DNA from: Tsukamurella pulmonis
GTDB lineage: Bacteria; Actinomycetota; Actinomycetes; Mycobacteriales; Mycobacteriaceae
Direction of reading: 5' to 3'
Length of the DNA stretch: 64,000 nt
Assembly (NCBI RefSeq): GCF_900103175.1
Contig: NZ_FNLF01000002.1
Coordinates: 1,998,136 to 2,062,135 of the forward strand
The notes under the pieces are model-generated. The model was not told the origin of the DNA. It saw nothing but the letters and a program-made list of their open reading frames with translations, and searched no databases. How positions within the stretch are numbered: the stretch's first letter is position 1; each line of letters starts with the position of its first letter. The translations under genes and the position numbers were made by a program. Positions 55,081 through 64,000 of the stretch are shown here, in pieces.

Positions 55081-55251
55081 ATGTTCTGGAAGATCCTCGG
55101 CGCCATCGTCGTCCTCTGGCTCGCCCTGATGGTGGCTTCGGCGATCATCAAGTCCCTGTTCCCGCTCGCCGTCATCGCGCTCGTCGTCATCGGTATCGTC
55201 ACGGTGGTCAAGTGGCTGAGCTCGGGGAAGAAGTCCCCGAGCACGTTCTAG
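55081..55251 (+). CDS. Small membrane protein, 56 aa, after the psp genes
   Basis: An ATG at 55081 starts a 56-codon frame with two hydrophobic stretches (ILGAIVVLWLALMVASAIIK and FPLAVIALVVIGIVTVVKWL) and a charged end, SSGKKSPSTF. AAGGTG lies upstream. It sits where the larger PspN gene (Rv2742c) is in M. tuberculosis, so it could be a reduced or unrelated replacement. Function unknown. Confidence 0.78.
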   Translation: MFWKILGAIVVLWLALMVASAIIKSLFPLAVIALVVIGIVTVVKWLSSGKKSPSTF

Positions 55252-55312
55252 CGGGGCCGCCCCCGCGCACGCACCCCAGCGGGGCGTGCCGACGGCTCAC
55301 GAAGGAGTGCGG

Positions 55313-56455
55313 GTGCGCGTAGCGATCATCGCGGGTTCCGAGGCCGGGCATGCACTGCCCGGCCTCGCGCTCGCCCTGCGCCTGCTCGCCGCGGGCCATG
55401 AACCGGTCGTCTTCACCGGCAGGCAGTGGCAGGGCGTCGGCGCCCGCTACGGGATCGACACCCGGGAACTGCCCGGCCTCGCCGCCCGCCCCGGCGACGA
55501 CGACGGCGACGCCGGCGCCAAGATCCACGGCCGCGCCGCCTACATCGCCACCCGGGTGATGCCGGGCATCGAGGAGGTCCGCGCCGAGCTCGTGGTGGCC
55601 GACATCCTCACCCCGGGCGGCGGCATGGCCGCCGAACTGCTCGGCCTGCCCTGGGTGGAGCTGAGCCCGCATCCGCTCTACCTCCCCTCGGCGGGGCTGC
55701 CCCCGATCGGCTCCGGGCTGGCGCCCGCGCAGACGCCGCGCGAACTGCTCCGAGACGCCGTGCTGCGGGCGTTCACCGCCCGCGACATCCGCAACGGTCG
55801 CCGTCAACGCGAAGCCGCCCGCGCCGGCATCGGCCTTCCGGCGCGCGACGGCGGGCCCGCCGGGCGGCTCGTCGCCACCATCCCCACCCTCGAGGTGCCG
55901 CGCCCGGACTGGCCCGCGCGTACCCACCTCGTCGGACCGCTCACCCTCGAGCCGACGGACGAGCTGTGCCCCGTCCCCGACGGTGCGGGACCGCTCGTGA
56001 TGGTCGCGCCGTCGACCGCGGCGACGGGGGAGCAGAACCTCGCCGCGATCGCCGTCGACGGCCTGCGCGGCGAGGGACTGCGCCTCGCGGTCAGCGGACT
56101 CACCCCGCCCGTGTTCGACGAACCGTGGGTCGCCAGCGGGTTCGGCAGGCAGGACGACCTCGTCGCCCGCGCCGACGCGGTGGTGTGCGGAGGTGGGCAC
56201 GGGATGCTCACCAAGGCGCTCACGGCCGGCAAACCCGTCGTGGTCGTGCCCGGCGGGGGCGACCAGTGGGAGCTCGCCAACCGCGTCGCGCGGCAGGGGA
56301 GCGGCGTCCTCGTGCGGCCCGCCACCGCCGACGCGATCCGGGCCGCGGTGCGGCGCGTCGTCGCCGAGCCCTCCTTCGCCCGCGCCGCGCGCGCGGCCGC
56401 CGCCACCGCCCACCGCGTCGCCGACCCGGTGCTCGTGTGCGAGGCCTATCGGTAA
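55313..56455 (+). CDS. GT-B glycosyltransferase, UGT/MurG-like (Rv2739c-like)
   Basis: This 380-aa protein starts with RVAIIAGSEAGHALPGLALA, the G-rich first strand of GT1/MurG enzymes, and has the C-terminal nucleotide-sugar motif VVCGGGHGMLTKALTAGKPV followed by VVPGGGDQWELANRVARQGS. The position after the psp genes is that of Rv2739c. The acceptor is unknown. GTG 55313 is chosen for its AAGGAG with 5-nt spacing; GTG 55307 is inside that ribosome-binding site. Confidence 0.88.
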   Translation: MRVAIIAGSEAGHALPGLALALRLLAAGHEPVVFTGRQWQGVGARYGIDTRELPGLAARPGDDDGDAGAKIHGRAAYIATRVMPGIEEVRAELVVADILTPGGGMAAELLGLPWVELSPHPLYLPSAGLPPIGSGLAPAQTPRELLRDAVLRAFTARDIRNGRRQREAARAGIGLPARDGGPAGRLVATIPTLEVPRPDWPARTHLVGPLTLEPTDELCPVPDGAGPLVMVAPSTAATGEQNLAAIAVDGLRGEGLRLAVSGLTPPVFDEPWVASGFGRQDDLVARADAVVCGGGHGMLTKALTAGKPVVVVPGGGDQWELANRVARQGSGVLVRPATADAIRAAVRRVVAEPSFARAARAAAATAHRVADPVLVCEAYR

Positions 56456-56464
56456 CCTGGTGCG

Positions 56465-56656
56465 GTGCGCCTCACCGACTTCCGCGAACTGCTCTACGCC
56501 GAGTTCGGCACCCTCCGCGGCGACACCCTGATGAGTGATCACCGCCTGAACGAGTTCGGCGTCACCGGCGACCAGGCCATCGAGTCCGGCGTCGATCCGC
56601 GGGACGTGTGGCGGGCGCTGTGTTCCGAGTTCGACGTCCCGCGGTCCCGGTGGTGA
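56465..56656 (+). CDS. DUF3046 family protein
   Basis: This 63-aa protein is the DUF3046 type: MRLTDFRELLYAEFGTLRGD, then HRLNEFGVTGDQAIESGVDP and DVWRALCSEFDVP. It is found in actinobacteria before recA/recX (Rv2738c). Here recA does not follow; the next gene is a convergent emb. TAACCT lies 6 nt before the GTG start, overlapping the stop of the glycosyltransferase. Function unknown. Confidence 0.92.
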   Translation: MRLTDFRELLYAEFGTLRGDTLMSDHRLNEFGVTGDQAIESGVDPRDVWRALCSEFDVPRSRW

Positions 56657-56674
56657 CCGGGCGCACGCCCGGTC
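56655..56674. terminator. Short hairpin at end of DUF3046 gene
   Basis: GACCGGGC (56655-56662) pairs with GCCCGGTC (56667-56674) around GCAC, beginning within the stop codon, between converging genes. Confidence 0.6.
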
Positions 56675-56699
56675 GATGCCCCTGTTCCGTCGGTAGCCG

Positions 56700-59600
56700 C
56701 TACGCCGGCGTGGGTCCCGGCGTCCACAGGCCGGTGCGCGTGACCTCGGTCCGGCCCAGCTGCGCCGCGGGCGCGTCGACGTAGGGCACGTACCGCTCCA
56801 GCGCGCCCCACTCCCTGCCCCAGTCGTGGTCGAGATAGGTCGGCACCGTCTGCGCCTTGGCCACCAGCAGCGCCCAGCCCAGCGGACCGCCCGCGCTGCC
56901 GCCCTGCCACGTGGTGGTCGCCGCGGCCGCGAGATCGCGCTCGGGGAGGATCCGCCACTTCGGCTGCTCGGCGACGCCGCCGTTCTCGCGCCACTGGCGC
57001 TGGCACGGGAAACCGATGCCCGCACCCCAGTCGACGAGGGTCGGATCGTCGCCCAACAGCTCCTGCAGGGTCTCGAGCTTCGGCGCGCGCGGCGGCGTGA
57101 ACGCCACCCAGGTGCTCTCCGACGGGGCGGTGATCGACGCGCGCACGCGCACGGCCGTCGCGCCCGGGGGTACTGTCTCCGCCGGGACGCGCAGATTGCG
57201 CCACGCGGGCAGCGGGCCGATGTCGATCGGCGTGACCGCACCGTTCGGGGTGATGACACCCTCCCCGGTGCCGAATTCCAGTTGCAGATCGCCGGGGTTG
57301 AACCGGCCGGCGACGCTGATCGTCAGCAGCCGGTCGATGCCGTCGGCGGGCAGCGCGTACCAGCTCGAGATCGCGCGTGCGGAGCGCTGCGGGCCCGTCT
57401 GCCGGCTGCCGATCACCGGGACGCGCGCCGGGTCCAATCCGAAGGGCAGAGCCGCGGTCGAGCCGTTCACGCCGGGCGCGTCGAGGGTGCCGCCGCCGGT
57501 GCCGCCGGTGTTCGACGGGGTGTTGTCGGCGTCGCCGGTGCGCACCAGGTCGGCCGCGCCGCGCGAGCTCGAGGTGAGGCTGCCGGCGATGCCGTTGGGC
57601 GTGAAGTTGGCGTTCAGCTCGCCCACCAGCGGATCGGGCGCGGTGCCCAGCGGGGTGAGCACGCCGGCGTTCACGTCGCGTTCGACGAGAACCTCGTCGG
57701 CCATGCCGCACGGGTCGCCGGCGAGCGAGCGCAGGTTCTGCTGCCCGTAGGAGTACGCGGGCCGCTGGATCATGATCGACGCGACGTTGGTGGCGCCGAT
57801 CATCGCGATGATCAGCGTCGCGACCAGGGTGATCGGCGTGGCGAAGCCCGGCAGGCGGTCGGCGACGCGCGGCAGCCGCGGCGTCCAGCCGGTCACGTGC
57901 ACCACGAGCGCGGCGAGCAGCAGCACGACGGTCGCGGCGCCGAAGACGTCGGCGATCTTGATGCCCGCGACGGTCGGCTCGGCGCCTCCCCAAGGAATGC
58001 CGAAGTTGCCGGGGTAGAACCAGCCGTTGGTCGTCTCGAAGGCGAGCGTCGCGCAGCCGGCGACAGCCGCGAGCGCGAGGAGGCGGAACTGCGGGCGACG
58101 GATCGTGCGCGGGCCCACCGCCACGACCGCGATCGCCGCGACCATCGCGCCGAGCGTGGCGAAGGCGCCGAAGTGGTGCGTCCACTTGGTCGGGTTGAAG
58201 GCCATGACCAGCAGGGAGACGCCGATCGCGGCGACCACGCGCCGCGCGGGACCAGTGGCGATACCGGGGATCCGGCGCCGCCACAGCAGGACCGCCGTGA
58301 CCATGGCCGCGCCCAGGAACAGTGCGAGCATCGCGAACCGTCGGGCGACGGAGCCGTTGGGGTTCTGCTGGAACAGCGCCTCGTACCGGATGATCTCCCG
58401 GTGCCAGGGCTCGCTCGGCCCGACCTCGCTGAGCAGTTTCGTCGACTGCAGCATCTCGACGAGACCGTGATCGGCGAAGACCAGGAACAGCACGGACGCG
58501 CCGGCCGCGGCCAGCGTGAGGAGCGTCGCGGCGTAGCCGTTGGCCTTCACGTGCGCGACCACCGCCCGCCACAGCGGGGCGGCCGCCACGAGGAACACGA
58601 CGAACGCGAAGCTGCCGGTGGGCGCCGCGGAGACGGTCAGGCCCGCGACGACCAGGCCGACGCCCGCGGGCGCGAGGCGACGGGTGGCGATGCTGCGCTC
58701 GACCAGGCACCAGGTGACGACGGTGCCCACGGCGACGATCGGCTCCGGGCGCAGCCCGGGGTTGTACGTGAGCCAGAACAGGGTGAACACGGCCGCCATG
58801 GCCCACAGTGCGCGCGAGTAATCGCGTGGCGCGCGGCGCTTGCTCAGGCCGAGCCGCGGCAGCACCTCGCGCGAGAGCAGGAACCACGCCAGGATCCCCG
58901 AGAGCAACGCGGGCAGGCGCAGCCACGGGCTCGACACGCTGAGGTCGGCCATCCAGGAGACCACGTAGAAAGGCATGCCGAAGGGCGCGTAGGGCGCGTC
59001 GTAGTAGCGGAAGACCTCGGGCATGTAGCCGGAGTGCGGCGCCGCCTTGATCATGCCGAGGATGTAGCCGTCGTCCGAGGTCGGCGCTCCGACGATGTGC
59101 CAGGCCAACAGGCTGCCGATCACGGCGACGTCGGCGAGCCGCAGGTGCAGCCAGCGGCGGGGGAGCAGCGCGCCCCGGCGCCGCCCGTCGGCGCGATCGA
59201 GCAGCGCGAGCGCGATCAGCGAGATCAGTACGCACGCCACCCCGACGAGGATCGCGATGCCCTTGAGGACGGTCGGCGAGGAGGTGTAGCGCGAGTCCAC
59301 GTCGATCGTCATCGACGGGACCGGGCCCTGCAGGTCCGCGGGCAGGTCGGAATACACCCCCACGACCTGCGGCCGCAGGTCGCCGCGGACACCGCCCTGC
59401 GCCGCGATACCGGTGGCCGCTGCGAAGGCGTTGTCGGCGTCGATGGTGATCCGCAGGTCACCGCACCGCCCCAGGTCGGCGCGGGGCACCGTGTGCACGA
59501 GCTCGCCCCGGGAGCGGACCGTCAGGGCATCGCCGTCGACGGTGACGTACAGCCCGGCCGTGCGTGCCCGGTCCCCGGCGGCCGGGGGCGTCGTGGCCGC

Positions 59601-59837
59601 GAGCACCGTCTGCCGGTCCGACGGTGCCGCCGCGGCGACCGCGCACGGGATCGTCGCGTTCACCTGCAGCGGCTTGTACATCGTCAGCGGCGCGGTGACC
59701 GGGGCCAGCGAACCGGACTGCGGCCAGTCGATCGTGACGGCGGTCTGCTTGATCGGCAGCAGCGGCGTCGCGATCGCGAGCACCAGGCCGACCAGGCCCG
59801 CGACGACGGCGGCGATCCGGGCGATTCGGAGGTTCAC
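56700..59837 (-). CDS. Arabinosyltransferase, Emb family
   Basis: This 1045-aa protein has the Emb architecture: helix 1, a large first extracytoplasmic domain (to about residue 195), a membrane block of about a dozen helices, and a C-terminal carbohydrate-binding-like domain (residues about 700-1045). The GT-C catalytic Asp pair is Asp255-Asp256 in APTSDDGYILGMIKAA. Later membrane motifs FNPTKWTHHFGAFATLGAMV are shared with EmbA/B/C. It adds arabinofuranose from decaprenyl-phospho-arabinose to arabinogalactan or lipoarabinomannan. Which of EmbA, B or C it stands for is unclear. It lies alone at this site. Confidence 0.93.
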   Translation of the reverse strand: MNLRIARIAAVVAGLVGLVLAIATPLLPIKQTAVTIDWPQSGSLAPVTAPLTMYKPLQVNATIPCAVAAAAPSDRQTVLAATTPPAAGDRARTAGLYVTVDGDALTVRSRGELVHTVPRADLGRCGDLRITIDADNAFAAATGIAAQGGVRGDLRPQVVGVYSDLPADLQGPVPSMTIDVDSRYTSSPTVLKGIAILVGVACVLISLIALALLDRADGRRRGALLPRRWLHLRLADVAVIGSLLAWHIVGAPTSDDGYILGMIKAAPHSGYMPEVFRYYDAPYAPFGMPFYVVSWMADLSVSSPWLRLPALLSGILAWFLLSREVLPRLGLSKRRAPRDYSRALWAMAAVFTLFWLTYNPGLRPEPIVAVGTVVTWCLVERSIATRRLAPAGVGLVVAGLTVSAAPTGSFAFVVFLVAAAPLWRAVVAHVKANGYAATLLTLAAAGASVLFLVFADHGLVEMLQSTKLLSEVGPSEPWHREIIRYEALFQQNPNGSVARRFAMLALFLGAAMVTAVLLWRRRIPGIATGPARRVVAAIGVSLLVMAFNPTKWTHHFGAFATLGAMVAAIAVVAVGPRTIRRPQFRLLALAAVAGCATLAFETTNGWFYPGNFGIPWGGAEPTVAGIKIADVFGAATVVLLLAALVVHVTGWTPRLPRVADRLPGFATPITLVATLIIAMIGATNVASIMIQRPAYSYGQQNLRSLAGDPCGMADEVLVERDVNAGVLTPLGTAPDPLVGELNANFTPNGIAGSLTSSSRGAADLVRTGDADNTPSNTGGTGGGTLDAPGVNGSTAALPFGLDPARVPVIGSRQTGPQRSARAISSWYALPADGIDRLLTISVAGRFNPGDLQLEFGTGEGVITPNGAVTPIDIGPLPAWRNLRVPAETVPPGATAVRVRASITAPSESTWVAFTPPRAPKLETLQELLGDDPTLVDWGAGIGFPCQRQWRENGGVAEQPKWRILPERDLAAAATTTWQGGSAGGPLGWALLVAKAQTVPTYLDHDWGREWGALERYVPYVDAPAAQLGRTEVTRTGLWTPGPTPA

Positions 59838-60001
59838 GATCAGTCAGGGTATCGGCCCGCACGGGAGGTCCCGGGCGCCGCGCGGCGAGTCGCCCGGCGC
59901 GGGTGTGAATTGAGCCGTCTCGACGGCTATGCTGTGATCACCGACACAGCCCGCGCTGCGTTCCGCCACCCCTGGAACTCAGCGCATTGAGAGAAAGCAC
60001 G

Positions 60002-63000
60002 GTGGTTTCAGTGACCCTTGACGCCAATTCGCCTTTGCAGAAGGTTCCCGACGTTGCCGACGCCACGCAGGCCGGCCACCATGACGCGGATCCCCGGGGC
60101 GGGCAGTCGGCCGCGGTCGAGTCCTTCTCCTTGGACGATCGCTACACACGCGAAGAGGGCACGATCTACCTGACGGGCATTCAGGCCCTGGTCCGCATGG
60201 TGCGCGACCGGGCGCGCCTGGACCGTCGCCAGAACCTCACCACGGGCTCGTTCATCTCCGGTTACGAGGGCTCGCCGCTCGCCGGCTACGACCTGGAGAT
60301 CGCCAAGCGAACGAAGTACCTCAAGGACTTCGACATCGTTCACCGCCCCGGGCTCAATGAGGAGCTCGCCGCCACGTCGGTCATGGGCTCGCAGATCGCC
60401 GCGCAGGTAGGCCACCTCGACCGCGGCCTCGCCGGCGTCACGGGCTACTGGTACGGCAAGGCGCCCGGTCTCGACCGCGCCACGGACGCGCTGCGGCACG
60501 CCAACATGATCGGCACCCATCCGACCGGCGGCGCCGTCGCCCTCGTCGGCGACGACCCCGGTGCCAAGAGCTCGACGGTGCCCTGCGCCTCCGAGATGGC
60601 GCTGGCCGATCTCTACATGCCGATCCTGTACCCGGCCGATTCGCAGGACATCCTCGATCTTGGCGTGCACGCGGCGATCATGTCGCGCGTCTCCGGCCTG
60701 TGGACCTCGCTGAAGATCTCCGCGCACGTCGCGGACGGCGCGTCGACCGCGGACGTGCACCCGGATCGCATCCTGCCCGTCTACGGAGACATGGGCACCA
60801 GCCCGCACGTCCCGTCGGGCCAGCTGCTCGGCGCCAAGCTGATGGAGCTCGAGCAGAACCAGCTCACCGTCCGGCTGCCGCGCGCCACCGAGTACGCCCG
60901 GATCAACCGGCTCAACCGCATCACGGTGCGCTCCAGCGACGACCGGATCGGCATCGTCTGCGCCGGCAAGACCTACCTCGATGTGCGGGAGTCGCTGCGG
61001 CTGATCGGCATCGAGGACGGCGAGCTCAACCGCCTCGGTATCCGCATTCTGAAGATGGGCATGGTCTACCCGTTCGAGCGGCAGATCATGCACGAGTTCA
61101 TCGACGGCCTCGACGAGGTGATCGTGGTCGAGGAGAAGCGCGACTTCCTCGAGACGATGATGCGCGACATCCTCTTCCGGCACCCCGGTGCCCCGAACAT
61201 CGTCGGCAAGGCCAACGAGGACGGCTCCACCCTGTTCTCGAGGTTCGGCGAACTGGACGTCGACTCGGTCTCCCGCGGCCTGGCCCAGCGCCTCGCTCGC
61301 GTGCACCAGGTACCCGCGGCGAAGGACTGGCTCGACCGCAAGGCGCAGGTGCGCACTCGCATCGAGCTGCCGCTCGCGGCGCGCACGCCGTACTTCTGCT
61401 CGGGCTGCCCGCACAACACCTCCACCAAGGTCGCCGACGACACGCTGGTCGGCGCCGGCATCGGCTGCCACGCGATGGTGCTGCTCATGGATCCGCAGCA
61501 GGTCGGCGACGTCACCGGCGTCAGCCAGATGGGCGGCGAGGGTGCGCAGTGGGTCGGCATGGCCCCGTTCGTCACCGAGAAGCACTTCGTGCAGAACATC
61601 GGCGACGGCACGTTCATGCACTCGGGCTCGCTGGCGCTGCGCCAGTCGGTGGCCTCCGGGGAGCGGATCACCTACAAACTGCTGTTCAACGGCACCGTCG
61701 CGATGACGGGCGGCCAGGACCCGGTCGGCGAGATGACGCTGCCGCAGATGTGTACCCTGCTGCTCGCGGAGCGCGTCACCAAGGTGGTGGTCACCTCGGA
61801 CGATCCCAAGCGCACCAAGGCGCTCGGGCTGCCGAAGGGCGTCGAGGTCCGCGACCGCGCCGACACGCTCGACATCCAGCGCGAGCTCGCGGAGCTCTCG
61901 GGCGTCACCGTCCTGGTGCACGACCAGCACTGCGCCGCCGAGAAGCGGCGTAAGCGCAAGCGCGGCAAGTACCCCACCCCGAACCAGCGCGTGGTCATCA
62001 ACGAGCGCATCTGCGAGGGCTGCGGCGACTGCGGCCAGAAGAGCAACTGCCTCTCGGTGCACCCGGTGGAGACGGAGTTCGGCCGCAAGACCCGGATCGA
62101 CCAGAGCTCCTGCAACCTCGACTTCTCCTGCCTCAAGGGCGACTGCCCGTCCTTCGTGACGGTCACGCCGGGCGAGGTCGGCAAGGTCCGCAAGTCGGTG
62201 CCCGACATCACCGCCGAGTCGATTCCGCAGCCGAAGAAGGCCCGCCGCGAGGCCGACGGCATGGCGATCCGCGTCACCGGCATCGGCGGCACGGGCGTGG
62301 TCACGGTCTCGCAGATCCTGGCGACGGCCACGGTGCTCGACGGTCACTCGGCGCGCACCGTCGACATGACCGGCATGGCGCAGAAGGGCGGCGCCGTCGT
62401 CTCCGACATCAAGGTCTCGGCCACGTACGTGGACCAGGCCGCGAAGGTCGCCTCCGGCGACTGCGACGTCTACCTGTCCTGCGACAGCCTCGTCGGCGTC
62501 GATCCGACGAACCTCAAGGTGGCCTCGCCCGAGCGCACCACGTCGATCGTCTCGACCACCGAGGTGCCCACCGGCCAGATGGTGATCGACACGTCGGTGG
62601 GCTACCCGGACGCGCGGAGCATCCACGAGGCGATCGACCGCGCCTCGCTGCGCACCGTGTACCTCGATCCGGGCGAGCTGACGCTGCAGCTGTTCGGCGA
62701 CGAGCAGTACGCCAACATGTTCATGGTCGGCGCGGCGTTCCAGACCGGTGCACTGCCGATCAGCTCCACCTCGATCGAGCGTGCCATCGAGCTCAACGGC
62801 GTGGCCGTGGAGAAGAACCTGCAGGCGTTCCGCCGTGGCCGCCAGTCGGTGTCGGACCCGGCCGGCGTCAAGGCCGCGATCGACGCGCTGCACCCGGTGC
62901 CCGCGCCGGCTCCGGTCAGCGCTTTCGCCAAGGGTCTCGTCGGGGTGCTCGACGGTGGCTCCGAGGAGTTGCTGCGCCAGGTCGGGATCCGCGTGGACGA

Positions 63001-63595
63001 GTTGGTCGCGTACCAGGACAAGGCCTACGCCGAGCGCTACGTCGATGACGTCGCCCGCGTCTTCCGCGCCGAGAAGAGCTGGGGCTCGGAGGATCTCACC
63101 GCGGCTGTCGCGCACAACCTGCACAAGCTGATGGCGTACAAGGACGAGTACGAGGTTGCGCGGCTCTCGCAGGACGCCGGCTTCGCGGCGCAGGTCGCCG
63201 ACGAGTTCGGTGCCGATGCCAAGAAGGCGATCCGCCTGCACCCGCCGACGCTGCGCGAGATGGGCCTGAAGAACAAGCTCGCACTGGGTGAGTGGGTCAA
63301 CCCGGGCACGAAGACGCTCGCGAAGATGAAGCGCCTGCGCGGCACCAAGCTCGACTTCTTCGGCATGACCGAGATGCGGAAGATGGAGCGCACGCTCATC
63401 GCCGAGTACCGGGCACTGGTGGGCCTCATGATCGCCGCCGCCGAGGGCGGCCGCGTGGCCGAGGATCAGCGGATGCAGGTCGTCGCCCTGGCCGAGCTGC
63501 CCGACATGGTTCGCGGCTACGAGTCGATCAAGACCGGCAACGTGGAGAAGTACCGCGCCGCCGTCCAGGCGCAGCTTCAGACGCTGGGCTGGTAA
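60002..63595 (+). CDS. Indolepyruvate ferredoxin oxidoreductase family, fused subunits
   Basis: This 1197-aa enzyme combines domains seen in IorA/IorB: an N-terminal pyrimidine-binding part (GIQALVRMVRDRARLDRRQN; ISGYEGSPLAGYDLEIAKR), a thiamine-diphosphate domain with GIGCHAM and GEGAQWVGMAPF, then QNIGDGTFMHSG, cysteines 466 and 469 (CSGCPHN) and a cluster at 671, 674, 677 and 683 (CEGCGDCGQKSNC), and a gamma-type domain (GIGGTGVVTVSQI). It should decarboxylate aryl- or other 2-oxo acids to acyl-CoA with ferredoxin. GTG 60002 follows AGAGAAAG; TTG 59987 is an alternative. Confidence 0.92.
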   Translation: MVSVTLDANSPLQKVPDVADATQAGHHDADPRGGQSAAVESFSLDDRYTREEGTIYLTGIQALVRMVRDRARLDRRQNLTTGSFISGYEGSPLAGYDLEIAKRTKYLKDFDIVHRPGLNEELAATSVMGSQIAAQVGHLDRGLAGVTGYWYGKAPGLDRATDALRHANMIGTHPTGGAVALVGDDPGAKSSTVPCASEMALADLYMPILYPADSQDILDLGVHAAIMSRVSGLWTSLKISAHVADGASTADVHPDRILPVYGDMGTSPHVPSGQLLGAKLMELEQNQLTVRLPRATEYARINRLNRITVRSSDDRIGIVCAGKTYLDVRESLRLIGIEDGELNRLGIRILKMGMVYPFERQIMHEFIDGLDEVIVVEEKRDFLETMMRDILFRHPGAPNIVGKANEDGSTLFSRFGELDVDSVSRGLAQRLARVHQVPAAKDWLDRKAQVRTRIELPLAARTPYFCSGCPHNTSTKVADDTLVGAGIGCHAMVLLMDPQQVGDVTGVSQMGGEGAQWVGMAPFVTEKHFVQNIGDGTFMHSGSLALRQSVASGERITYKLLFNGTVAMTGGQDPVGEMTLPQMCTLLLAERVTKVVVTSDDPKRTKALGLPKGVEVRDRADTLDIQRELAELSGVTVLVHDQHCAAEKRRKRKRGKYPTPNQRVVINERICEGCGDCGQKSNCLSVHPVETEFGRKTRIDQSSCNLDFSCLKGDCPSFVTVTPGEVGKVRKSVPDITAESIPQPKKARREADGMAIRVTGIGGTGVVTVSQILATATVLDGHSARTVDMTGMAQKGGAVVSDIKVSATYVDQAAKVASGDCDVYLSCDSLVGVDPTNLKVASPERTTSIVSTTEVPTGQMVIDTSVGYPDARSIHEAIDRASLRTVYLDPGELTLQLFGDEQYANMFMVGAAFQTGALPISSTSIERAIELNGVAVEKNLQAFRRGRQSVSDPAGVKAAIDALHPVPAPAPVSAFAKGLVGVLDGGSEELLRQVGIRVDELVAYQDKAYAERYVDDVARVFRAEKSWGSEDLTAAVAHNLHKLMAYKDEYEVARLSQDAGFAAQVADEFGADAKKAIRLHPPTLREMGLKNKLALGEWVNPGTKTLAKMKRLRGTKLDFFGMTEMRKMERTLIAEYRALVGLMIAAAEGGRVAEDQRMQVVALAELPDMVRGYESIKTGNVEKYRAAVQAQLQTLGW

Positions 63596-63614
63596 CCCTC
63601 CGTCCCTCGTGTTC

Positions 63615-63654
63615 GACGGTGACCGTCCCTTCGCTCTGAGGGGCGGTCACCGTC
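63615..63654. terminator. Bidirectional terminator after the ferredoxin oxidoreductase
   Basis: GACGGTGACCG (63615-63625) pairs perfectly with CGGTCACCGTC (63644-63654), with three more G-C pairs inside. It lies 20 bp after the stop and also before the end of the convergent DUF2000 gene. Confidence 0.85.
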
Positions 63655-63668
63655 GTTTCGGCCCCGCG

Positions 63669-64000
63669 TCACGGGTGCATCCGTGAGCCCTTCATGATTC
63701 GATCGACGGCGTTCTTGGGACCGTGGACGCCGATGCCGACCAGGTCCAGCTCAGCGGTGCCGACCGCCTGCACCGCGGCGCGGTTGTCGCGGTCGTTGCC
63801 GGTCGAGAACAGTTCCCTTGTGAAGACCGACACGGTCAGGCCCCGCCCCAGCGCCCGCTGGTGCGCGAGGCGGAGTGTGTCGGCGGCGCCCTCGAAGACG
63901 AGGACGGGCTGGCGGAACATGGGCAGGTACGCGACGCCGTCGGCGTCCGCGTAGGGCTCGCCGACGACGTCGGGAACCGTGGCGGCGATCCCGCTCACGA
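63669..64000 (-). CDS. DUF2000 family protein (partial, N-terminus beyond window)
   Basis: The reverse frame is open to the right edge. It reads SGIAATVPDVVGEPYADADG, then YLPMFRQPVLVFEGAADTLR and the C-terminal DLVGIGVHGPKNAVDRIMKG, which matches DUF2000 proteins including the GVxGPxKAVxRxT-like end. Family members of about 140 aa have some 25 residues before SGIAA, so the GTG at 63998 is probably an internal valine and the start lies outside the window. The family adopts a PTH2-like fold; function is not known. Confidence 0.75.
   Translation of the reverse strand, partial: VSGIAATVPDVVGEPYADADGVAYLPMFRQPVLVFEGAADTLRLAHQRALGRGLTVSVFTRELFSTGNDRDNRAAVQAVGTAELDLVGIGVHGPKNAVDRIMKGSRMHP

Overview
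This is a 64 kb high-GC actinobacterial chromosome segment. Gene content and order point to a mycolic-acid-containing member of the Mycobacteriales. Tsukamurella or a close relative is my best guess, based on general resemblance rather than any marker. Supporting content includes one arabinosyltransferase of the Emb family, a bifunctional LysX, a ClgR-PspA-PspM phage-shock block, a DUF222/HNH remnant, an IdeR box and many apparently leaderless genes. Much of the order follows, from memory, the Mycobacterium tuberculosis Rv2788-Rv2738c block: mntR/ribF/rpsO/pnp/M16 protease/ald/Lrp/dapB/two small genes/thyA/dfrA/dapA/rnj/ftsK/argA/pgsA/clgR/pspA/pspM/glycosyltransferase/DUF3046. I see no tRNA, rRNA, CRISPR array, IS element, integrase or prophage.

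Layout. 1-3 kb: two divergent citrate synthases around a palindromic operator, an IdeR-boxed siderophore-binding lipoprotein and an AlkD-type repair enzyme. 3-5 kb: DtxR/MntR regulator divergent from ribF, then rpsO. 5-11.4 kb: SDR oxidoreductase, PhoD phosphatase, a probable gene stub, lysX. 11.7-15.3 kb: pnp and an M16 protease whose homology begins upstream of any ATG/GTG/TTG codon. 15.4-25.8 kb: TetR/hydrolase pair with a clear operator, secreted protein, GDPD, amino-acid permease, cNMP/CBS/DUF294 protein, ald with its Lrp-type regulator, zinc alcohol dehydrogenase and pirin. 25.9-33.7 kb: a 56-aa gene, a GH63-like glycosidase, a translationally coupled N-hydroxylase/GNAT/MMPL cassette, TspO. 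33.7-42 kb: CorA, YjbR, dapB block, decayed DUF222 gene, DinB, thyA-dfrA, dapA-rnj.

42-45.7 kb holds the most novel element: six tandem paralogous secreted proteins of 190-201 aa, nearly all overlapping by 1-4 nt, read from one promoter whose -10 box lies inside a 7+7 bp inverted repeat. I cannot assign the family. A 147-bp near-identical repeat inside the array suggests recent duplication or gene conversion.

45.7-64 kb: DinB-like protein, ftsK, a yybP-ykoY (manganese) riboswitch with an RBS-sequestering hairpin before terC, PrmC-related methyltransferase, argA, pgsA-cinA, then clgR-pspA-pspM behind an exact GGAAC-N18-GTT SigE-type promoter, a 56-aa membrane protein, glycosyltransferase, DUF3046, embC-like gene, a fused indolepyruvate ferredoxin oxidoreductase and a partial DUF2000 gene. 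Metal homeostasis (IdeR box, MntR, CorA, Mn riboswitch), lysine/diaminopimelate synthesis (dapB, dapA) and envelope stress are recurring themes.
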